Origin: Myxococcus sp. RHSTA-1-4
GTDB taxonomy: Bacteria; Myxococcota; Myxococcia; Myxococcales; Myxococcaceae
NCBI RefSeq assembly: GCF_020037125.1
Contig: NZ_JAIQDG010000025.1
Span: 62,001 to 126,000, forward strand
DNA: 64,000 bases
Direction of reading: 5' to 3'
Shown: positions 1 through 9,892 of the stretch, piece after piece
Layout of the letters: each line of letters starts with the position of its first letter
Numbering within the stretch: the stretch's first letter is position 1
Translations under genes and position numbers: made by a program
The notes under the pieces: model-generated
Told to the model about the DNA's origin: nothing
The model's input: the letters and a program-made list of their open reading frames with translations, nothing else
The model's database searches: none

Positions 1-1517
1 ATGGCCCCCCTCCGGGAGGGCGCGGGGAGCGCCGCGGGCCTCCGGCCATGGGGGTGGATGGCGACGTACTCGGAGGGCTCGAAGCGCTCCACGCGATGCC
101 GGAAGGTGAAGGTGAAGCCCGGCCACAGGGTGGACACCCGTCCCGTGGCGTCCTGGTACCAGCTCACGCAGCCGCCCTGCATCCACACCGTGCCCGCCAT
201 CCGCGTGTCGACCTGCTGGACGAACTCGGCCTGGGCCTCGCGCGTCGGCTCCACCGCGGCCAGCCCGCGGCCCTCCAGGTAGCGCAGCGCGCCCAGCACG
301 TGCTCGATTTGACTCTCAATCATCACGATGACGGAGGTGTGCCCGAGCCCGGTGTTGGGCCCCAGGAGCATGAAGAGGTTGGGGAAGCCGTTCACCGAGG
401 TGCCCAGGTGCGCCGTCATGGTGCCCCCCCACGCCTCCTTGAGCGAGCGCCCGTCGCGCCCGCGGACGTGGTCCATGAAGGGCATGGTCGTCACGTGGAA
501 GCCGGTGCCGAAGATGATGGCGTCCACCGGGTGCTCGACGCCGTCCTTCGTCACGATGGAGTGCTCGCGCACCTCGAGGATGCCGTCGGTGAGGACGTCC
601 ACGTTCTGCTTCGTCAGCGCGGGCAGGTAGTCGTCCGAGACGAGCACGCGCTTGCAGCCCAGCGTGTAGTCCGGCGTGAGCTTCGCGCGCAGCACCGGGT
701 CGGGAACGGACTGCTTCAGGTGCCGCAGCGCGCGGCGCTGTACCAACCGCAGAATCCAGGGGTGCATGAACCCGAGCGCCAGCAACTCGCGGAGCGCGTA
801 GAGCGTCCCCCGCACCAGGCGCTGGAGGCCCGGTAGCCGCTGGAAGAGCCGCCGCATCCCCTCGCTGATGGGCCGGTCGTTCCTCGGCATGACCCATGGG
901 GCCGTGCGCTGGAAGACGAGCAACCGGCCGACCTGCGGCTGGATGGCCGGGACGAGCTGGATGGCGGAGGCGCCCGTGCCGATGACGGCCACCCGCTTCC
1001 CCGTGAGCGGGTAGCCATGGTCCCACCGCGCCGAGTGCATCACCTTGCCCTGGAACCGCTCCAGGCCGGGCAACTTGGGGATGGAGGGCTCGCTCAGCCC
1101 CCCCACCGCGGCGACGAAGACGTCCGCCGTGTAGGGCCCTTCGGAAGTCTCGATGCGCCAGCGCTGCTGGACGTCATCCCACCGGGCCTCGCGGACCGTG
1201 TGGTTGAAGCGGATGTGCGGCCGGATGCCGAACCGCTCGGCGCAGTCGCGCAGGTACGCCTGGATTTCCGCCTGGGGCGAGAAGGCACGGGACCAGGCCG
1301 GGTTCGGCGCGAACGAGAACGAGTAGAGGTGGGACTGCACGTCGCAGGCGCAGCCCGGGTACGAGTTGTCACGCCAGACACCGCCCACGTCCTGGGCGCG
1401 CTCCAGGATGACGAAGTCCCGGAAGCCCTCCTGCTTCATGCGGATGGCCATTCCGAGTCCGCCAAAGCCACTGCCAACGATGGCCACGTGGAAGTGCGGC
1501 GGGGGGCGAGAGAGCAC
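1..1517 (-). CDS. Flavin-containing (Baeyer-Villiger type) monooxygenase, 3' end cut by window
   Basis: This would be an FAD/NADPH enzyme inserting oxygen next to a ketone or onto a heteroatom of an unknown substrate. The frame starts at GTG 1515-1517, preceded by a strong CAGGAGG site 7 nt upstream, and stays open to base 1, so about 505 residues are visible and the C-terminus is missing. Residues near 10-20 read AIVGSGFGGLG, an FAD Rossmann fold. The stretch FQGKVMHSARWD fits the Baeyer-Villiger fingerprint FxGxxxHxxxW[PD], and VAVIGTGASA just after it is the NADPH-binding Rossmann motif. Family membership is well supported by these three motifs in the right order; substrate is unknown. The gene seems to be transcribed alone, away from the receiver gene upstream. 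Confidence 0.9.
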   Translation of the reverse strand, partial: MLSRPPPHFHVAIVGSGFGGLGMAIRMKQEGFRDFVILERAQDVGGVWRDNSYPGCACDVQSHLYSFSFAPNPAWSRAFSPQAEIQAYLRDCAERFGIRPHIRFNHTVREARWDDVQQRWRIETSEGPYTADVFVAAVGGLSEPSIPKLPGLERFQGKVMHSARWDHGYPLTGKRVAVIGTGASAIQLVPAIQPQVGRLLVFQRTAPWVMPRNDRPISEGMRRLFQRLPGLQRLVRGTLYALRELLALGFMHPWILRLVQRRALRHLKQSVPDPVLRAKLTPDYTLGCKRVLVSDDYLPALTKQNVDVLTDGILEVREHSIVTKDGVEHPVDAIIFGTGFHVTTMPFMDHVRGRDGRSLKEAWGGTMTAHLGTSVNGFPNLFMLLGPNTGLGHTSVIVMIESQIEHVLGALRYLEGRGLAAVEPTREAQAEFVQQVDTRMAGTVWMQGGCVSWYQDATGRVSTLWPGFTFTFRHRVERFEPSEYVAIHPHGRRPAALPAPSRRGA

Positions 1518-1667
1518 TGGAGACCTCCTGGAGGGAGCCCATGCTACGAAGCCTCAGCATGAAGCCGGATGCGTCAACTGGGGATAGTGACGCATTCACG
1601 ACGCATCCGCGAATCCCGACGAAGCACTTCCCCCTCGTGCCCCACAAAGGGGCGTCGTCGCCGGGGC

Positions 1668-2054
1668 TCAGGCGCTCCCGGGCACGGGGACGTGTGACTC
1701 GAGGAGGGACCTCACCGTGGCAATGAGGTGCTCGTTGTCCCAGGGCTTGCTGAAGAAATGGGAGACGACTCCCTCCGCCGATGGGCAGCCCCCGGTCCGC
1801 AGGTCCGCATGGCCCGACAGCAGCACCCGCACCGTCCGCGGCGCGGCGTGCATCACCTGCCCGAGCAGCTGCAGCCCGTTCATGCCCCGCATGCGGAAGT
1901 CGGAGATGACCAGGTCCGCCTCGAAGGTGCGCAGCTTCTCGAGCGCTTCCTCCCCGCTGAGCGCCACCTCGATGGCGAAGCCCTCGCGGCGCAGCAACCG
2001 CCGGAGTGCTCCCAGGACGTGCACTTCATCATCGACGATGAGGATTCTGGCCAT
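1668..2054 (-). CDS. Stand-alone response-regulator receiver protein
   Basis: This 128-residue protein is a CheY-like receiver with no output domain, so it probably passes phosphate on or acts by protein contact. The acidic pocket D8-D9, the phospho-acceptor D52 (in VISDFRM) and the conserved Lys in FFSKPWD are all visible. The ending SHFFSKPWDNEHL resembles receivers attached to HD-GYP or DNA-binding outputs, but the protein stops soon after helix 5. The ATG at 2052-2054 is chosen because it begins MARILIVDDE directly; the frame extends upstream but that part has no receiver sequence. No good ribosome-binding site is seen. No kinase gene is adjacent, so it is an orphan, as is common in myxobacteria. 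Confidence 0.88.
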   Translation of the reverse strand: MARILIVDDEVHVLGALRRLLRREGFAIEVALSGEEALEKLRTFEADLVISDFRMRGMNGLQLLGQVMHAAPRTVRVLLSGHADLRTGGCPSAEGVVSHFFSKPWDNEHLIATVRSLLESHVPVPGSA

Positions 2055-2335
2055 GAGGCGCGCCGGACGGCCGTTGGAGCCTGGAGGGGCTCTCCGGCGA
2101 ATCAAGGGCACGGTACCATGGCGGCCAAATGGCTCACCAGCGTGCAGCAAGGGTTGACCGTCTGGGGCGGGCCGCACCCGGGAGGCCGCGCCAGACGGGC
2201 TGGCTCATGCCTGTGCCGGCAGGTCCCCCTTCTTCATGCCCCCAGGCTTGACGGGAGGGGGCCCGGCTGCCCCCCTGCTCGGGGTGGATATGGATGGGGC
2301 TGACTGTTAGTGCAGGCGTTCGACAAGGAGCCGCC

Positions 2336-2812
2336 GTGTTTCGATTCGAGAATGACCGGGAGCTCATCGAGTCCTTCCGCTCGCGGGACCGCCGGGTCAT
2401 CGAGATGCCCGAGGGCCTCACCTTCCCGCTCTTCGTCCGTGACTACCTCGCCTGGACGGAGACGTCCGGCGCGCGCGTGTACCTCATCTTCTCCGCGCCC
2501 GGCAGCCGCAAGCCCATTGGCCTCATCTTCCGCCGCGAGCCCCCGGGCGGGGAGCCGACCTACCGCATGTGCGAGTGGTGCCACAGCCATGGCACGTCCA
2601 GCGAGGTGGGCATGCTCACCACGGACGTGGACAACAAGCGCCGCGTGGGCGTGACGCTCTGCAATGACTTGCAGTGCAAGCAGAAGCTGGAGGACGCGGC
2701 GGACCGCGCCGGGCGCCACCCGCTCCCGTTCCTGGAGCAGCTCAACACACGCATGTACCGCTTCGCGCAGGAGGCGCTCGGCATCGAGTCGCAGACCCAG
2801 CCCGTGGCCTAG
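2336..2812 (+). CDS. FBP (FusB-like) treble-clef zinc-finger protein
   Basis: A 158-residue soluble protein resembling the C-terminal zinc-finger domain of elongation-factor-G-binding proteins (FBP/FusB). In that family the finger contacts EF-G on the ribosome; here the ribosomal role is only inferred from family. Four Cys form the finger: C79-x2-C82 and C109-x4-C114, with the surrounding stretch MCEWCHSHG typical of the family. The start is GTG 2336, because AAGGAG lies at 2325-2330 with ideal spacing; the in-frame ATG 42 bases upstream has no such site. The hydrolase gene downstream is only 33 bp away and could be co-transcribed. Confidence 0.82.
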   Translation: MFRFENDRELIESFRSRDRRVIEMPEGLTFPLFVRDYLAWTETSGARVYLIFSAPGSRKPIGLIFRREPPGGEPTYRMCEWCHSHGTSSEVGMLTTDVDNKRRVGVTLCNDLQCKQKLEDAADRAGRHPLPFLEQLNTRMYRFAQEALGIESQTQPVA

Positions 2813-2845
2813 GCGCGCGGCGCTTCATGCTCGGAGGAGTCACGC

Positions 2846-3607
2846 ATGAACACAACGCCTGTCACGCACACGGTCACCGTCGAAGGCATGGAGCTGCGCT
2901 ACACGGTGCGAGGCCAGGGCGCCCCGCTCGTGCTGCTGCATGGGTTCACCGGCGCGGGCTCGGACTGGAAGCATGTCTTCGACCTGGACTCGCTCGCGGA
3001 GCGGTACCGGCTCATCGTCCCCGATCTGCGAGGCCATGGCGGGAGCAACAACCCGTCGGACGCGTTCACCGTGCGCCAGTGCGCGACGGACGTGCTCGCA
3101 CTGCTGGACCAACTGGGGATTGAACGGTTCCGCGCCATCGGCATGAGCCTGGGCGGAAACACGCTCCTGCACATCGCCACCCGGGCGCCGGCGCGCGTGG
3201 AGCGCATGGTCGTCGTGTCCAGCCCGCCCTACTACCCCGCGCAGGCCCGCCGCATCATGGCGACGCTGACCGAGGAGAGCCGCACGGAGGCCGAGTGGGC
3301 CGAGATGCGGGCGCGGCACTCGCTGGGGGATGAGCAGATTCGCGCGCTCTGGCGGCACGGGCGCGGCTTCGCGGACAGCTACGACGACATGAACTTCACG
3401 CCGCCGCTGCTGTCCACCATCTCCGCGCCCACGCTCATCGTGTACGGGGACCATGACCCGCTCTACCCGGTGGAGCTGGGGCTCGAACTGTACCGGTCCA
3501 TTCCCCGGTCCCAGCTCTGGGTCGTCCCAGGTGGGGGCCACGGCCCCATCTTCCTGGAGCATCGCGACGCCTTCGCGCGCACGGCGCTGGCGTTCCTCGG
3601 CGAGTGA
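2846..3607 (+). CDS. Alpha/beta-fold hydrolase
   Basis: A 253-residue single-domain alpha/beta hydrolase of the esterase/lactonase/haloperoxidase-like type. The catalytic triad can be placed: nucleophile S101 in GMSLGG, acid D204 in YGDHDPLYP, and H232 in GGGHGP. The oxyanion-hole strand LLHGFTGAGSD sits near residue 31. No signal peptide is present, so it is probably cytoplasmic. A clear GGAGG site precedes ATG 2846. It follows the FBP gene on the same strand; nothing in the context tells the substrate. Confidence 0.9.
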   Translation: MNTTPVTHTVTVEGMELRYTVRGQGAPLVLLHGFTGAGSDWKHVFDLDSLAERYRLIVPDLRGHGGSNNPSDAFTVRQCATDVLALLDQLGIERFRAIGMSLGGNTLLHIATRAPARVERMVVVSSPPYYPAQARRIMATLTEESRTEAEWAEMRARHSLGDEQIRALWRHGRGFADSYDDMNFTPPLLSTISAPTLIVYGDHDPLYPVELGLELYRSIPRSQLWVVPGGGHGPIFLEHRDAFARTALAFLGE

Positions 3608-3640
3608 GCTGGGCAAGCGCGGCGCGGTCTCCCCCCGCGC

Positions 3641-6600
3641 TCAGTCCCAGTCGCGGAGCTGGACGCGCACGCGTCGCACCAGCAGCTCCCACTCCTGGCG
3701 CTTCAGGGTGGCCAGCACCCGCGCGGCCACGATGGAGAGCCCGGTGAGCGTCATCACCAGGAAGCCGATGCGGTGGTCCCTCAGCCCGGCGTTGAGCAGG
3801 TTCGCCACCACGTCCAGCGTGAGGAAGAGCGTCCCCAGCGCCAGGTAGGCGCGAATCTGCAGCGCCATGCCCGCCGCCACGCCCAGCAGGCACACGGCGC
3901 CGAAGACGAGCGCATACGTCCCGTCGGCCGACTCGCCCACCCGCAGCGCCAGCTTCGCCGCCGCGGGCACGTACAGGAGCAGCCCCCCGAGGATGCGCAC
4001 CGCGTTGCGCGCCGCATGAGGGAGGCTCGACGTGAAGAGCTGGCCCAGCATCAACAACAGCAGGCCGAGCGGCGCCAGGTACACCTCCAGGCCCTCCAGT
4101 CCATACGCGAGCGCCGCGATGAGCAGCCCCAGGTTGCACGCCGCCGCCGCGAACGCGCCGAACATCCGGCTGCGCTCCACCGCGCCCAGCGCCGCGTACA
4201 GCAGGCCCGAGCCGCCCGCGAGCAACGCCGCCTCGCCCGTCGCGTCCCCCGGCAGCACCAGCGCCACGCCAATGGGGAGCAGCGCCGCGAACCGCCGCGT
4301 CGCGGCCTCCACCGGACGCACTCCCGCCCGGCGCGCCAGCACCGTCACCCCCACCAGCACGAAGCCCAGCGCCAGCGCGAAGAGCGCGTCATGCTCGGGC
4401 CGCAGGCCGGGCGCATACAGGCCGCGCACCAGCGCGTAGACGCCCACCACCGCCACCTGCACGAAGTACACATGCCGGCCCGTGTGCTCGCGCCACGCGC
4501 AGTGCAGCGACACCAGCACGCCCACCCCGATGGCCGCGATGGCCAGCGGAAGCGAGTCCTCGGGGGCCCGGCCGCTCACGGCCACGACGGCGAGCAGCAC
4601 GCCGCTCGTCACGAGCCACGCGTCCCGTCCCCACCCCAGTCCGCCCGCCACGTCCCGCCGGCTCCGCTGCGTCCACGGATAGGCCAGGTGCAGCGCCAGG
4701 ACACTCCCCGCGGCGGCCAGGGCGAGCGCCGCCCCGTGCACGGTGAAGAGCTCCGAGTACGACGGCCAGGGGCCAACGCGGCTCGCGCGAATCACGATGG
4801 ACGCCATCAGCGCGGAGACGGCGGCGCCTCCCGCCACGCTCGACCCGAGGGCGGCGACGAACCCCGCGAATGCCCCCCGCCACTGGAACGCCGCGACGAA
4901 CAGCGTGGCCGCAATCAGCGCCAGCGTCACGGGAACCGCGGCGGACACCATCCACTGTCCCCCCAGGCCGAAGAACGTCTCCACCACGAGCATCGGGACG
5001 GCCAGCACGGGCGAGGTGTCGCCCTTCACGGCCAGCGCGTACACCAGCGCGGCGGAGAGGTAGATGCCCGCGGCCTGGAGGGCGCGCACGCGCGTCGCGC
5101 CCGGGTCGAGACCGCGCGTCCTCGCCACCCAGGGACTGAGCGCCACCACCGCGAGCCCCACCAGCGCGAGGACGGGCCCCGGCCACGCCTCCAGGATGGG
5201 CACCCGGTGAGCCATGGCGTGGACGAGCAGGAGGATGCCGGCCCCCAGGACACCGCGCCCCTGCTGGCGAGCCCCTCCGAGGAAGAGCACCGCGCCCGTG
5301 GCGAAGGCCAGCCCCGCTGACGGCAGCCCGGGCTGGAAGAACGCGGCGGCGCAGACCAGGGCCACGGCCGTGACGGACCACCGGCGCAGCGCCCGCTGGA
5401 GCGGCTCATTCCGGGCCGCGAGCGCCGCGGCGGCATACACGAGCCCCGCGGCGGAGATGCCGGCGAACGCCCGCTGCCACAGGAGGAAGAGCGTGTCCCC
5501 CGGAGCGAGCCACGCCTCGGGCTGGAGCCAGTCCAGGACCTCGGAGGACGCGAGCGCCGCCGAGGCACGCACCCACTGGCCATCGGGAGGCAGCATCGCC
5601 ACCAGGTCCGGACCGAGCAGGTCCTGCCGCGAGGCCCACAGCGCGGCACCCGGCAGCCCCAGCAGGAGCCCCACCTGCGCCAGCAGCACCGAGCGGAAGG
5701 AGACGGCGAGCAGCAGCGACAACAGCGCCGCGCCCAGCAGCGTGAGCGGTGGCACCAGCCCCAGCGCGCGGGACGGGTCGGGCATCCCCACGCCCACGGC
5801 GCCACGCACGAGGACCACGGCCAGCGCGGCCACGCCGGCATGAGGCACCGCATGGTAGAGGCGTCCGTGCCGGGGGTTCTCCAGCAGCCTTCCGAGCGCG
5901 GGCCCGAAGCGCCGCGTCGCCAGGGCCACTCCCCATAGCGCGATGCCGATGAGCGGCAGACGCCACGCCGACACATCCGGCGGAAGCGGACGGCCCGCGC
6001 GGTTGATGACGGCGGTGAGCGCGATGAACCCTCCGCTCGCGGCGAGCGTCACCACCGAGCCACGCAGCCCCCACGCCACGAAGCCTCGCGACATGAACGC
6101 CACCACGGCACTGGCCGTGAGCAGCCCACCCGCGAGCAGCACCGTCGGCCGCTCGGCATCGTTGGGACTGGAGAGCCACTGCGAGAGCGTGACGGTGGCG
6201 GCCGCGGCCTGCACGAACGCGGCGCCCGCGAAGCCATCCAGGAAGAGCGGCAGGCCGTGGGCCCCGAACGGCAGGGGAATGAAGCCCAGCACCCGCCGCC
6301 CCTTCACGCGCACTCCCGCCGCGGGCCCGGCCTGGGGAACGAGGACAGGGCCGCGCAACGCCGCGAGGACCGCGAAGCCGAGCCCCACGGACGCGGAGAC
6401 GATGGCGGCTCGCGCCGAGCTGAAGTCGGAGACGGTGCCGGTGACCTGTGCCACCACCAGCCCGAATCCCGAGGCCGCGAGGAAGGCGACCAGCCGGCTC
6501 CCGTCCCGCCGCGCGCTCGGCAACAGCAACACGGCCGCGAGCGCCGTGGGCATGAAGGCAAGCGCTTCACCAGAGCTCGCGAGCAGGGCGGGCAACGCTG

Positions 6601-8602
6601 GCATGACGCCGACGGCCAGCACCACCCCGAGCGACGCCATTGCCAGCGAGAGGTCCTCCAGCGGTCTCAGCGCGTCGCTCCGCCCGGTGCGGCGCATCCA
6701 GGCGCCCTGCGCGAGCCCGGCGAGGCCGTAGAGCCATCCCGCCAGCGCGAAGACGGCCAGGACCGTCCAGCTCCCGTCGAGCGCTGGAGTCCCCGAGACG
6801 GCCGCGAGCGCGCCGAAGAGCGCGGCGGCGCCGCCCAGGTAGTGGAGGCCCCGCCAGCGCCAGCCTCCCGCGAGGTGGGCGGCCCCCGCGATGAGCAGCC
6901 CCGCCAGGGCCCTGGGCCAGGGGCCCACCGGTCCCCAGCCCCACTCCAGCGGCGTGAAGGCCGTCATCGTCACCAGCGAGCCGGCGACGCCCCAGGCCAG
7001 GAGCCGGATTCGAGGGCCCTGCGACACCGTCGCCCGCGCCACGAGCAACAGCCCGGAGGACACCGCCGCGGCGCCAAGAACCCACCACGCGGGCTCCACG
7101 GGCGCCCGGGTCCGCGCGAGCACCACGCCCGCGAGCAACGCGGCCATGGCCGCCGGATGCACCAGCGCCCGGCGCCGGGGCTCCAGCAGGAAGAAGAGCG
7201 CGGAGGCCCCCGCGGGCGCGAGCACCGACGCAACCTCCGCCCAGAAGTCGTCCCCCGGCGTGGAGGAGAACGCGCCCAGGGCGCCCGCGAGCGCGCCGCT
7301 GGCCACCACCGCGTGCGCCAGCGTCTCCAACACCGGGCCCGCGCGTGGATGCGCGTCGCGCACGGAGTCGGAGGTGGCCGCCATCGCCACCACCGTGGCG
7401 AGCGCCACCGCCCACAGCGTCATGCCCGCGAACAGGGAGCTTCCCGGCTCCAGCGCATCGAAGCCGGAGGGCGCGCTGGCCACGCAGAAGAGCGCGAGAC
7501 AGAGGGCCCCGTAGAGCGCCGCGCCCGAGCTGACGACCGCGGCCATCGCCGAGCCCGCCGCCCGCGCGCGCCACACCGAGGCGACGAGCGCCACCACGCC
7601 GGCGGACGCGCAGAGCGCGCGGAGCCAGGGCGCCTCGTCGAACCCCATCAGCGGGAGCCCGGCCAGGAGCGAGGGGACCAGTGCCACCGCCAGCGACCCT
7701 CCGGACGTCCCATACAGCAGCCGCCCCGCCGCCCTCAGCGGGAGGAACCCGAGCCCGGCGACACCGAGCGCGACGGCGACACCCATGACGGGAGTCAGCG
7801 CCGCCAGCGCGGACAGCGCGACGAACACCACCGGCAGCAGCGCGAGCCCGATGCCGGCCAGGATGCGCCCGGCCGACAGCGAGCGCCGCGACAGGAACAC
7901 CCCGAGCCCGATGAAGCCCGCGTGGTAGCCGAAGAGCGCCCCCGTCACCAGGAGCTGCCGGGGCACTCCGCCCAGGGCCCGCCACGCCTCGCGCACCCCC
8001 ATGAGGGAGCCGCCCAGCACCAGCACCGCGCCGAGGAACCACCAGATGTACTCGTTGAGACGGGGCGCGCTCGCCGGCCCTTCATCGAGCGCCACCACCG
8101 CCTCCAGCCCGCCGCCGAGCGAGCCCGCCCCCTGGGCGAAGAGCGCCTGCCCCGACCCCAGCGCGGAGCCCAGGCCGTCCTCGCCGGAGTCCCCCGTCCG
8201 CGCTCCCGCGCGCCGCCGGGCCACCTGCTCCCGCTCCGCCTTCTCGGCTTCATCCAGCGAGCGGGCCAGCGCCGCCCCCCAGCCAGGGCGCCACCCCACA
8301 GCCTCCCGGAGCGACGCGGCGATTCCGTCCGCCCACGCCTCCACGCGGGCAGCGGGGTCCTCCGGCACCTGAGCGGGCGCAGGCGCCTCGGCCCGCACGG
8401 CGGAGAGCGACGCCTCCATCCGGACCGCCGTGGCGGCGTCCACGAGCCCGTCGGCGCGCCAGCGCTCGATGTGGCGTCGCACCGTCGCCTGCACGAGCGC
8501 TTCGAGATGGGGCTCCGTGGCGGGGACGAGCGCGGTGCCACATTCCGGGCACGAGGTCCCCGATTCATCGGCGCGGAGCCGCGCGCAGGCTGGGCAGATC
8601 AT
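3641..8602 (-). CDS. Giant polytopic membrane protein with N-terminal zinc ribbon
   Basis: A 1653-residue protein whose first 25 residues form a zinc ribbon (C3-x2-C6 and C18-x2-C21). A soluble helical segment follows to about residue 180. The rest is almost continuously hydrophobic, with dozens of Ala/Leu/Val/Gly-rich stretches of membrane-segment length separated by short Arg-containing loops. No catalytic motif was recognised. It recalls other very large, Ala-rich multi-pass proteins of unknown function, but I cannot assign a family. The start ATG 8600-8602 opens directly into the zinc ribbon, although it has no obvious ribosome-binding site. The gene converges with the hydrolase at 3607 and lies 27 bp after the upstream reductase on the same strand, so the two may form one transcript. 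Confidence 0.85.
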   Translation of the reverse strand: MICPACARLRADESGTSCPECGTALVPATEPHLEALVQATVRRHIERWRADGLVDAATAVRMEASLSAVRAEAPAPAQVPEDPAARVEAWADGIAASLREAVGWRPGWGAALARSLDEAEKAEREQVARRRAGARTGDSGEDGLGSALGSGQALFAQGAGSLGGGLEAVVALDEGPASAPRLNEYIWWFLGAVLVLGGSLMGVREAWRALGGVPRQLLVTGALFGYHAGFIGLGVFLSRRSLSAGRILAGIGLALLPVVFVALSALAALTPVMGVAVALGVAGLGFLPLRAAGRLLYGTSGGSLAVALVPSLLAGLPLMGFDEAPWLRALCASAGVVALVASVWRARAAGSAMAAVVSSGAALYGALCLALFCVASAPSGFDALEPGSSLFAGMTLWAVALATVVAMAATSDSVRDAHPRAGPVLETLAHAVVASGALAGALGAFSSTPGDDFWAEVASVLAPAGASALFFLLEPRRRALVHPAAMAALLAGVVLARTRAPVEPAWWVLGAAAVSSGLLLVARATVSQGPRIRLLAWGVAGSLVTMTAFTPLEWGWGPVGPWPRALAGLLIAGAAHLAGGWRWRGLHYLGGAAALFGALAAVSGTPALDGSWTVLAVFALAGWLYGLAGLAQGAWMRRTGRSDALRPLEDLSLAMASLGVVLAVGVMPALPALLASSGEALAFMPTALAAVLLLPSARRDGSRLVAFLAASGFGLVVAQVTGTVSDFSSARAAIVSASVGLGFAVLAALRGPVLVPQAGPAAGVRVKGRRVLGFIPLPFGAHGLPLFLDGFAGAAFVQAAAATVTLSQWLSSPNDAERPTVLLAGGLLTASAVVAFMSRGFVAWGLRGSVVTLAASGGFIALTAVINRAGRPLPPDVSAWRLPLIGIALWGVALATRRFGPALGRLLENPRHGRLYHAVPHAGVAALAVVLVRGAVGVGMPDPSRALGLVPPLTLLGAALLSLLLAVSFRSVLLAQVGLLLGLPGAALWASRQDLLGPDLVAMLPPDGQWVRASAALASSEVLDWLQPEAWLAPGDTLFLLWQRAFAGISAAGLVYAAAALAARNEPLQRALRRWSVTAVALVCAAAFFQPGLPSAGLAFATGAVLFLGGARQQGRGVLGAGILLLVHAMAHRVPILEAWPGPVLALVGLAVVALSPWVARTRGLDPGATRVRALQAAGIYLSAALVYALAVKGDTSPVLAVPMLVVETFFGLGGQWMVSAAVPVTLALIAATLFVAAFQWRGAFAGFVAALGSSVAGGAAVSALMASIVIRASRVGPWPSYSELFTVHGAALALAAAGSVLALHLAYPWTQRSRRDVAGGLGWGRDAWLVTSGVLLAVVAVSGRAPEDSLPLAIAAIGVGVLVSLHCAWREHTGRHVYFVQVAVVGVYALVRGLYAPGLRPEHDALFALALGFVLVGVTVLARRAGVRPVEAATRRFAALLPIGVALVLPGDATGEAALLAGGSGLLYAALGAVERSRMFGAFAAAACNLGLLIAALAYGLEGLEVYLAPLGLLLLMLGQLFTSSLPHAARNAVRILGGLLLYVPAAAKLALRVGESADGTYALVFGAVCLLGVAAGMALQIRAYLALGTLFLTLDVVANLLNAGLRDHRIGFLVMTLTGLSIVAARVLATLKRQEWELLVRRVRVQLRDWD

Positions 8603-8629
8603 GTGAGGCCCAGCATAACGCCAGGCCGC

Positions 8630-9892
8630 CTATGAGGCCTGCTCCTGCACCTCGAACGTCATCCCCGCCCGGCGCAGCCGCTCCACCAGCCGCATGCCCA
8701 TGCACGAGGCCGGGGTGAGCACCCCACCCGACGTGGGCACGCTGTCGAAGGCGAGGCTGAGCGCGGACTCGGAGAGCATGCGAGCGGTGGCCGCGTAGCC
8801 AGGGTCTCCCTTCGCCGCCACCTTGCCCTTCAGCCGCACCTCGCGCCCGGTGCGCGGCGACACGCCCTCGCCCAGGAGCTGGGCCACGAAGAAGCCCTTC
8901 TCCCGCGCCTCCGCCGACGGCCCCTGCCCCGGCGCGGGCAGCACCTTCGACTCCAGCAGCTTGCGCAGCGGCTTCACCTGCAGCGCGACGAAGAAGCCCC
9001 CCAGGCCCGCCGTCATGCTGGTGGCACGCGCCAGGCCCTTCGCTCCCGCGCCGTAGCTCGCCACCTCCGAGTAGATGAAGTCCCGCCCCCACGGGTAGCC
9101 GAGCAGCGCGTGGCTGCGCCGCACCACGCGCGTGTTCACCGCGGCCATCACGAAGGGCCCCGTCCACTGGCCCAGCTCCTGGCTGTAGCGCACCGACATC
9201 AGGTCCTTCTCCGCCGGGTTGCGTGGCTGCTTCGGGTCGGGGTCCAGCGCATGGGGATTGACGAGGATGCGTCGGACGGAGCGGTCCTTCTCCCCTTCCT
9301 CCACCGCTTGCAGCGCGCTGGCCACCGTGCCGCCGCTGGCGCCTCCCCGCATGGGACCCATGTAGAGACGGACGGAGCGCAGGTGCCCGCCATGCTTCTC
9401 GCGCATGTGCTCCTGCATCATCAGCACGCCCAGGTCCGACGGAATCGAGTCGAAGCCGCAGGTGTGGACGATGCGCGCGCCGGTCGCCCGGGCCTCGTCG
9501 TGGTGGGCATCAATCATGCGCCGCATCCACTGCACCTCGCCCGTCAGGTCGCAGTAGTCCGTGCCGGAGCGGGCACAGGCCGCCACCAGCTCGGTGCCGT
9601 AGCGCGCGTAGGGCCCCACCGTGGTGCACACCACCTTCGTGCGGGACACCAGCGCGTCCAGCGAGGCCGCGTCCTTCGCGTCCGCCTTCAAGAGCGGCAG
9701 CTCCGCGCATGAGGGCACCTGCGTGGCCAGGCCCCGGCGCACCTCCTCCAGCTTCCCGAGGTCCCGTCCCGCCAGTGCCCACTTCGCGCGGTGGGCCTCC
9801 TGCGTCCTGGCGAGGTACTCGGCGACGAGGCGGCCGGTGAAGCCGGTGGCGCCCCACACGACGATGTCGAATTCCGCGGCGGACTTGCTCAT
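8630..9892 (-). CDS. Saccharopine dehydrogenase-like / trans-acting enoyl-reductase family protein
   Basis: A 420-residue NAD(P)-dependent oxidoreductase. It starts with the nucleotide-binding motif VVWGATGFTGRLVAEYL (GxxGxxG type), followed by a C-terminal catalytic domain characteristic of the saccharopine-dehydrogenase-like family. That family includes trans-acting enoyl reductases of lipid and polyketide pathways and many enzymes of unknown substrate. True lysine metabolism is unlikely because neighbouring lysine genes are absent. ATG 9890-9892 is chosen because the protein then begins MSKSAAEFDIVVWGATGF, the usual distance from the Rossmann strand. The longer frame upstream looks non-coding. 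Confidence 0.85.
   Translation of the reverse strand: MSKSAAEFDIVVWGATGFTGRLVAEYLARTQEAHRAKWALAGRDLGKLEEVRRGLATQVPSCAELPLLKADAKDAASLDALVSRTKVVCTTVGPYARYGTELVAACARSGTDYCDLTGEVQWMRRMIDAHHDEARATGARIVHTCGFDSIPSDLGVLMMQEHMREKHGGHLRSVRLYMGPMRGGASGGTVASALQAVEEGEKDRSVRRILVNPHALDPDPKQPRNPAEKDLMSVRYSQELGQWTGPFVMAAVNTRVVRRSHALLGYPWGRDFIYSEVASYGAGAKGLARATSMTAGLGGFFVALQVKPLRKLLESKVLPAPGQGPSAEAREKGFFVAQLLGEGVSPRTGREVRLKGKVAAKGDPGYAATARMLSESALSLAFDSVPTSGGVLTPASCMGMRLVERLRRAGMTFEVQEQAS

Noticed and set aside
316..1026. 236-codon minus-strand open frame
   Set aside because: It lies in a different frame from the monooxygenase whose Rossmann motifs and Baeyer-Villiger fingerprint cover the same bases.
6257..8635. 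792-codon plus-strand frame opposite the giant membrane protein
   Set aside because: Extremely Arg/Gly/His/Pro-rich without motifs, while the minus strand encodes coherent zinc-ribbon and membrane segments.
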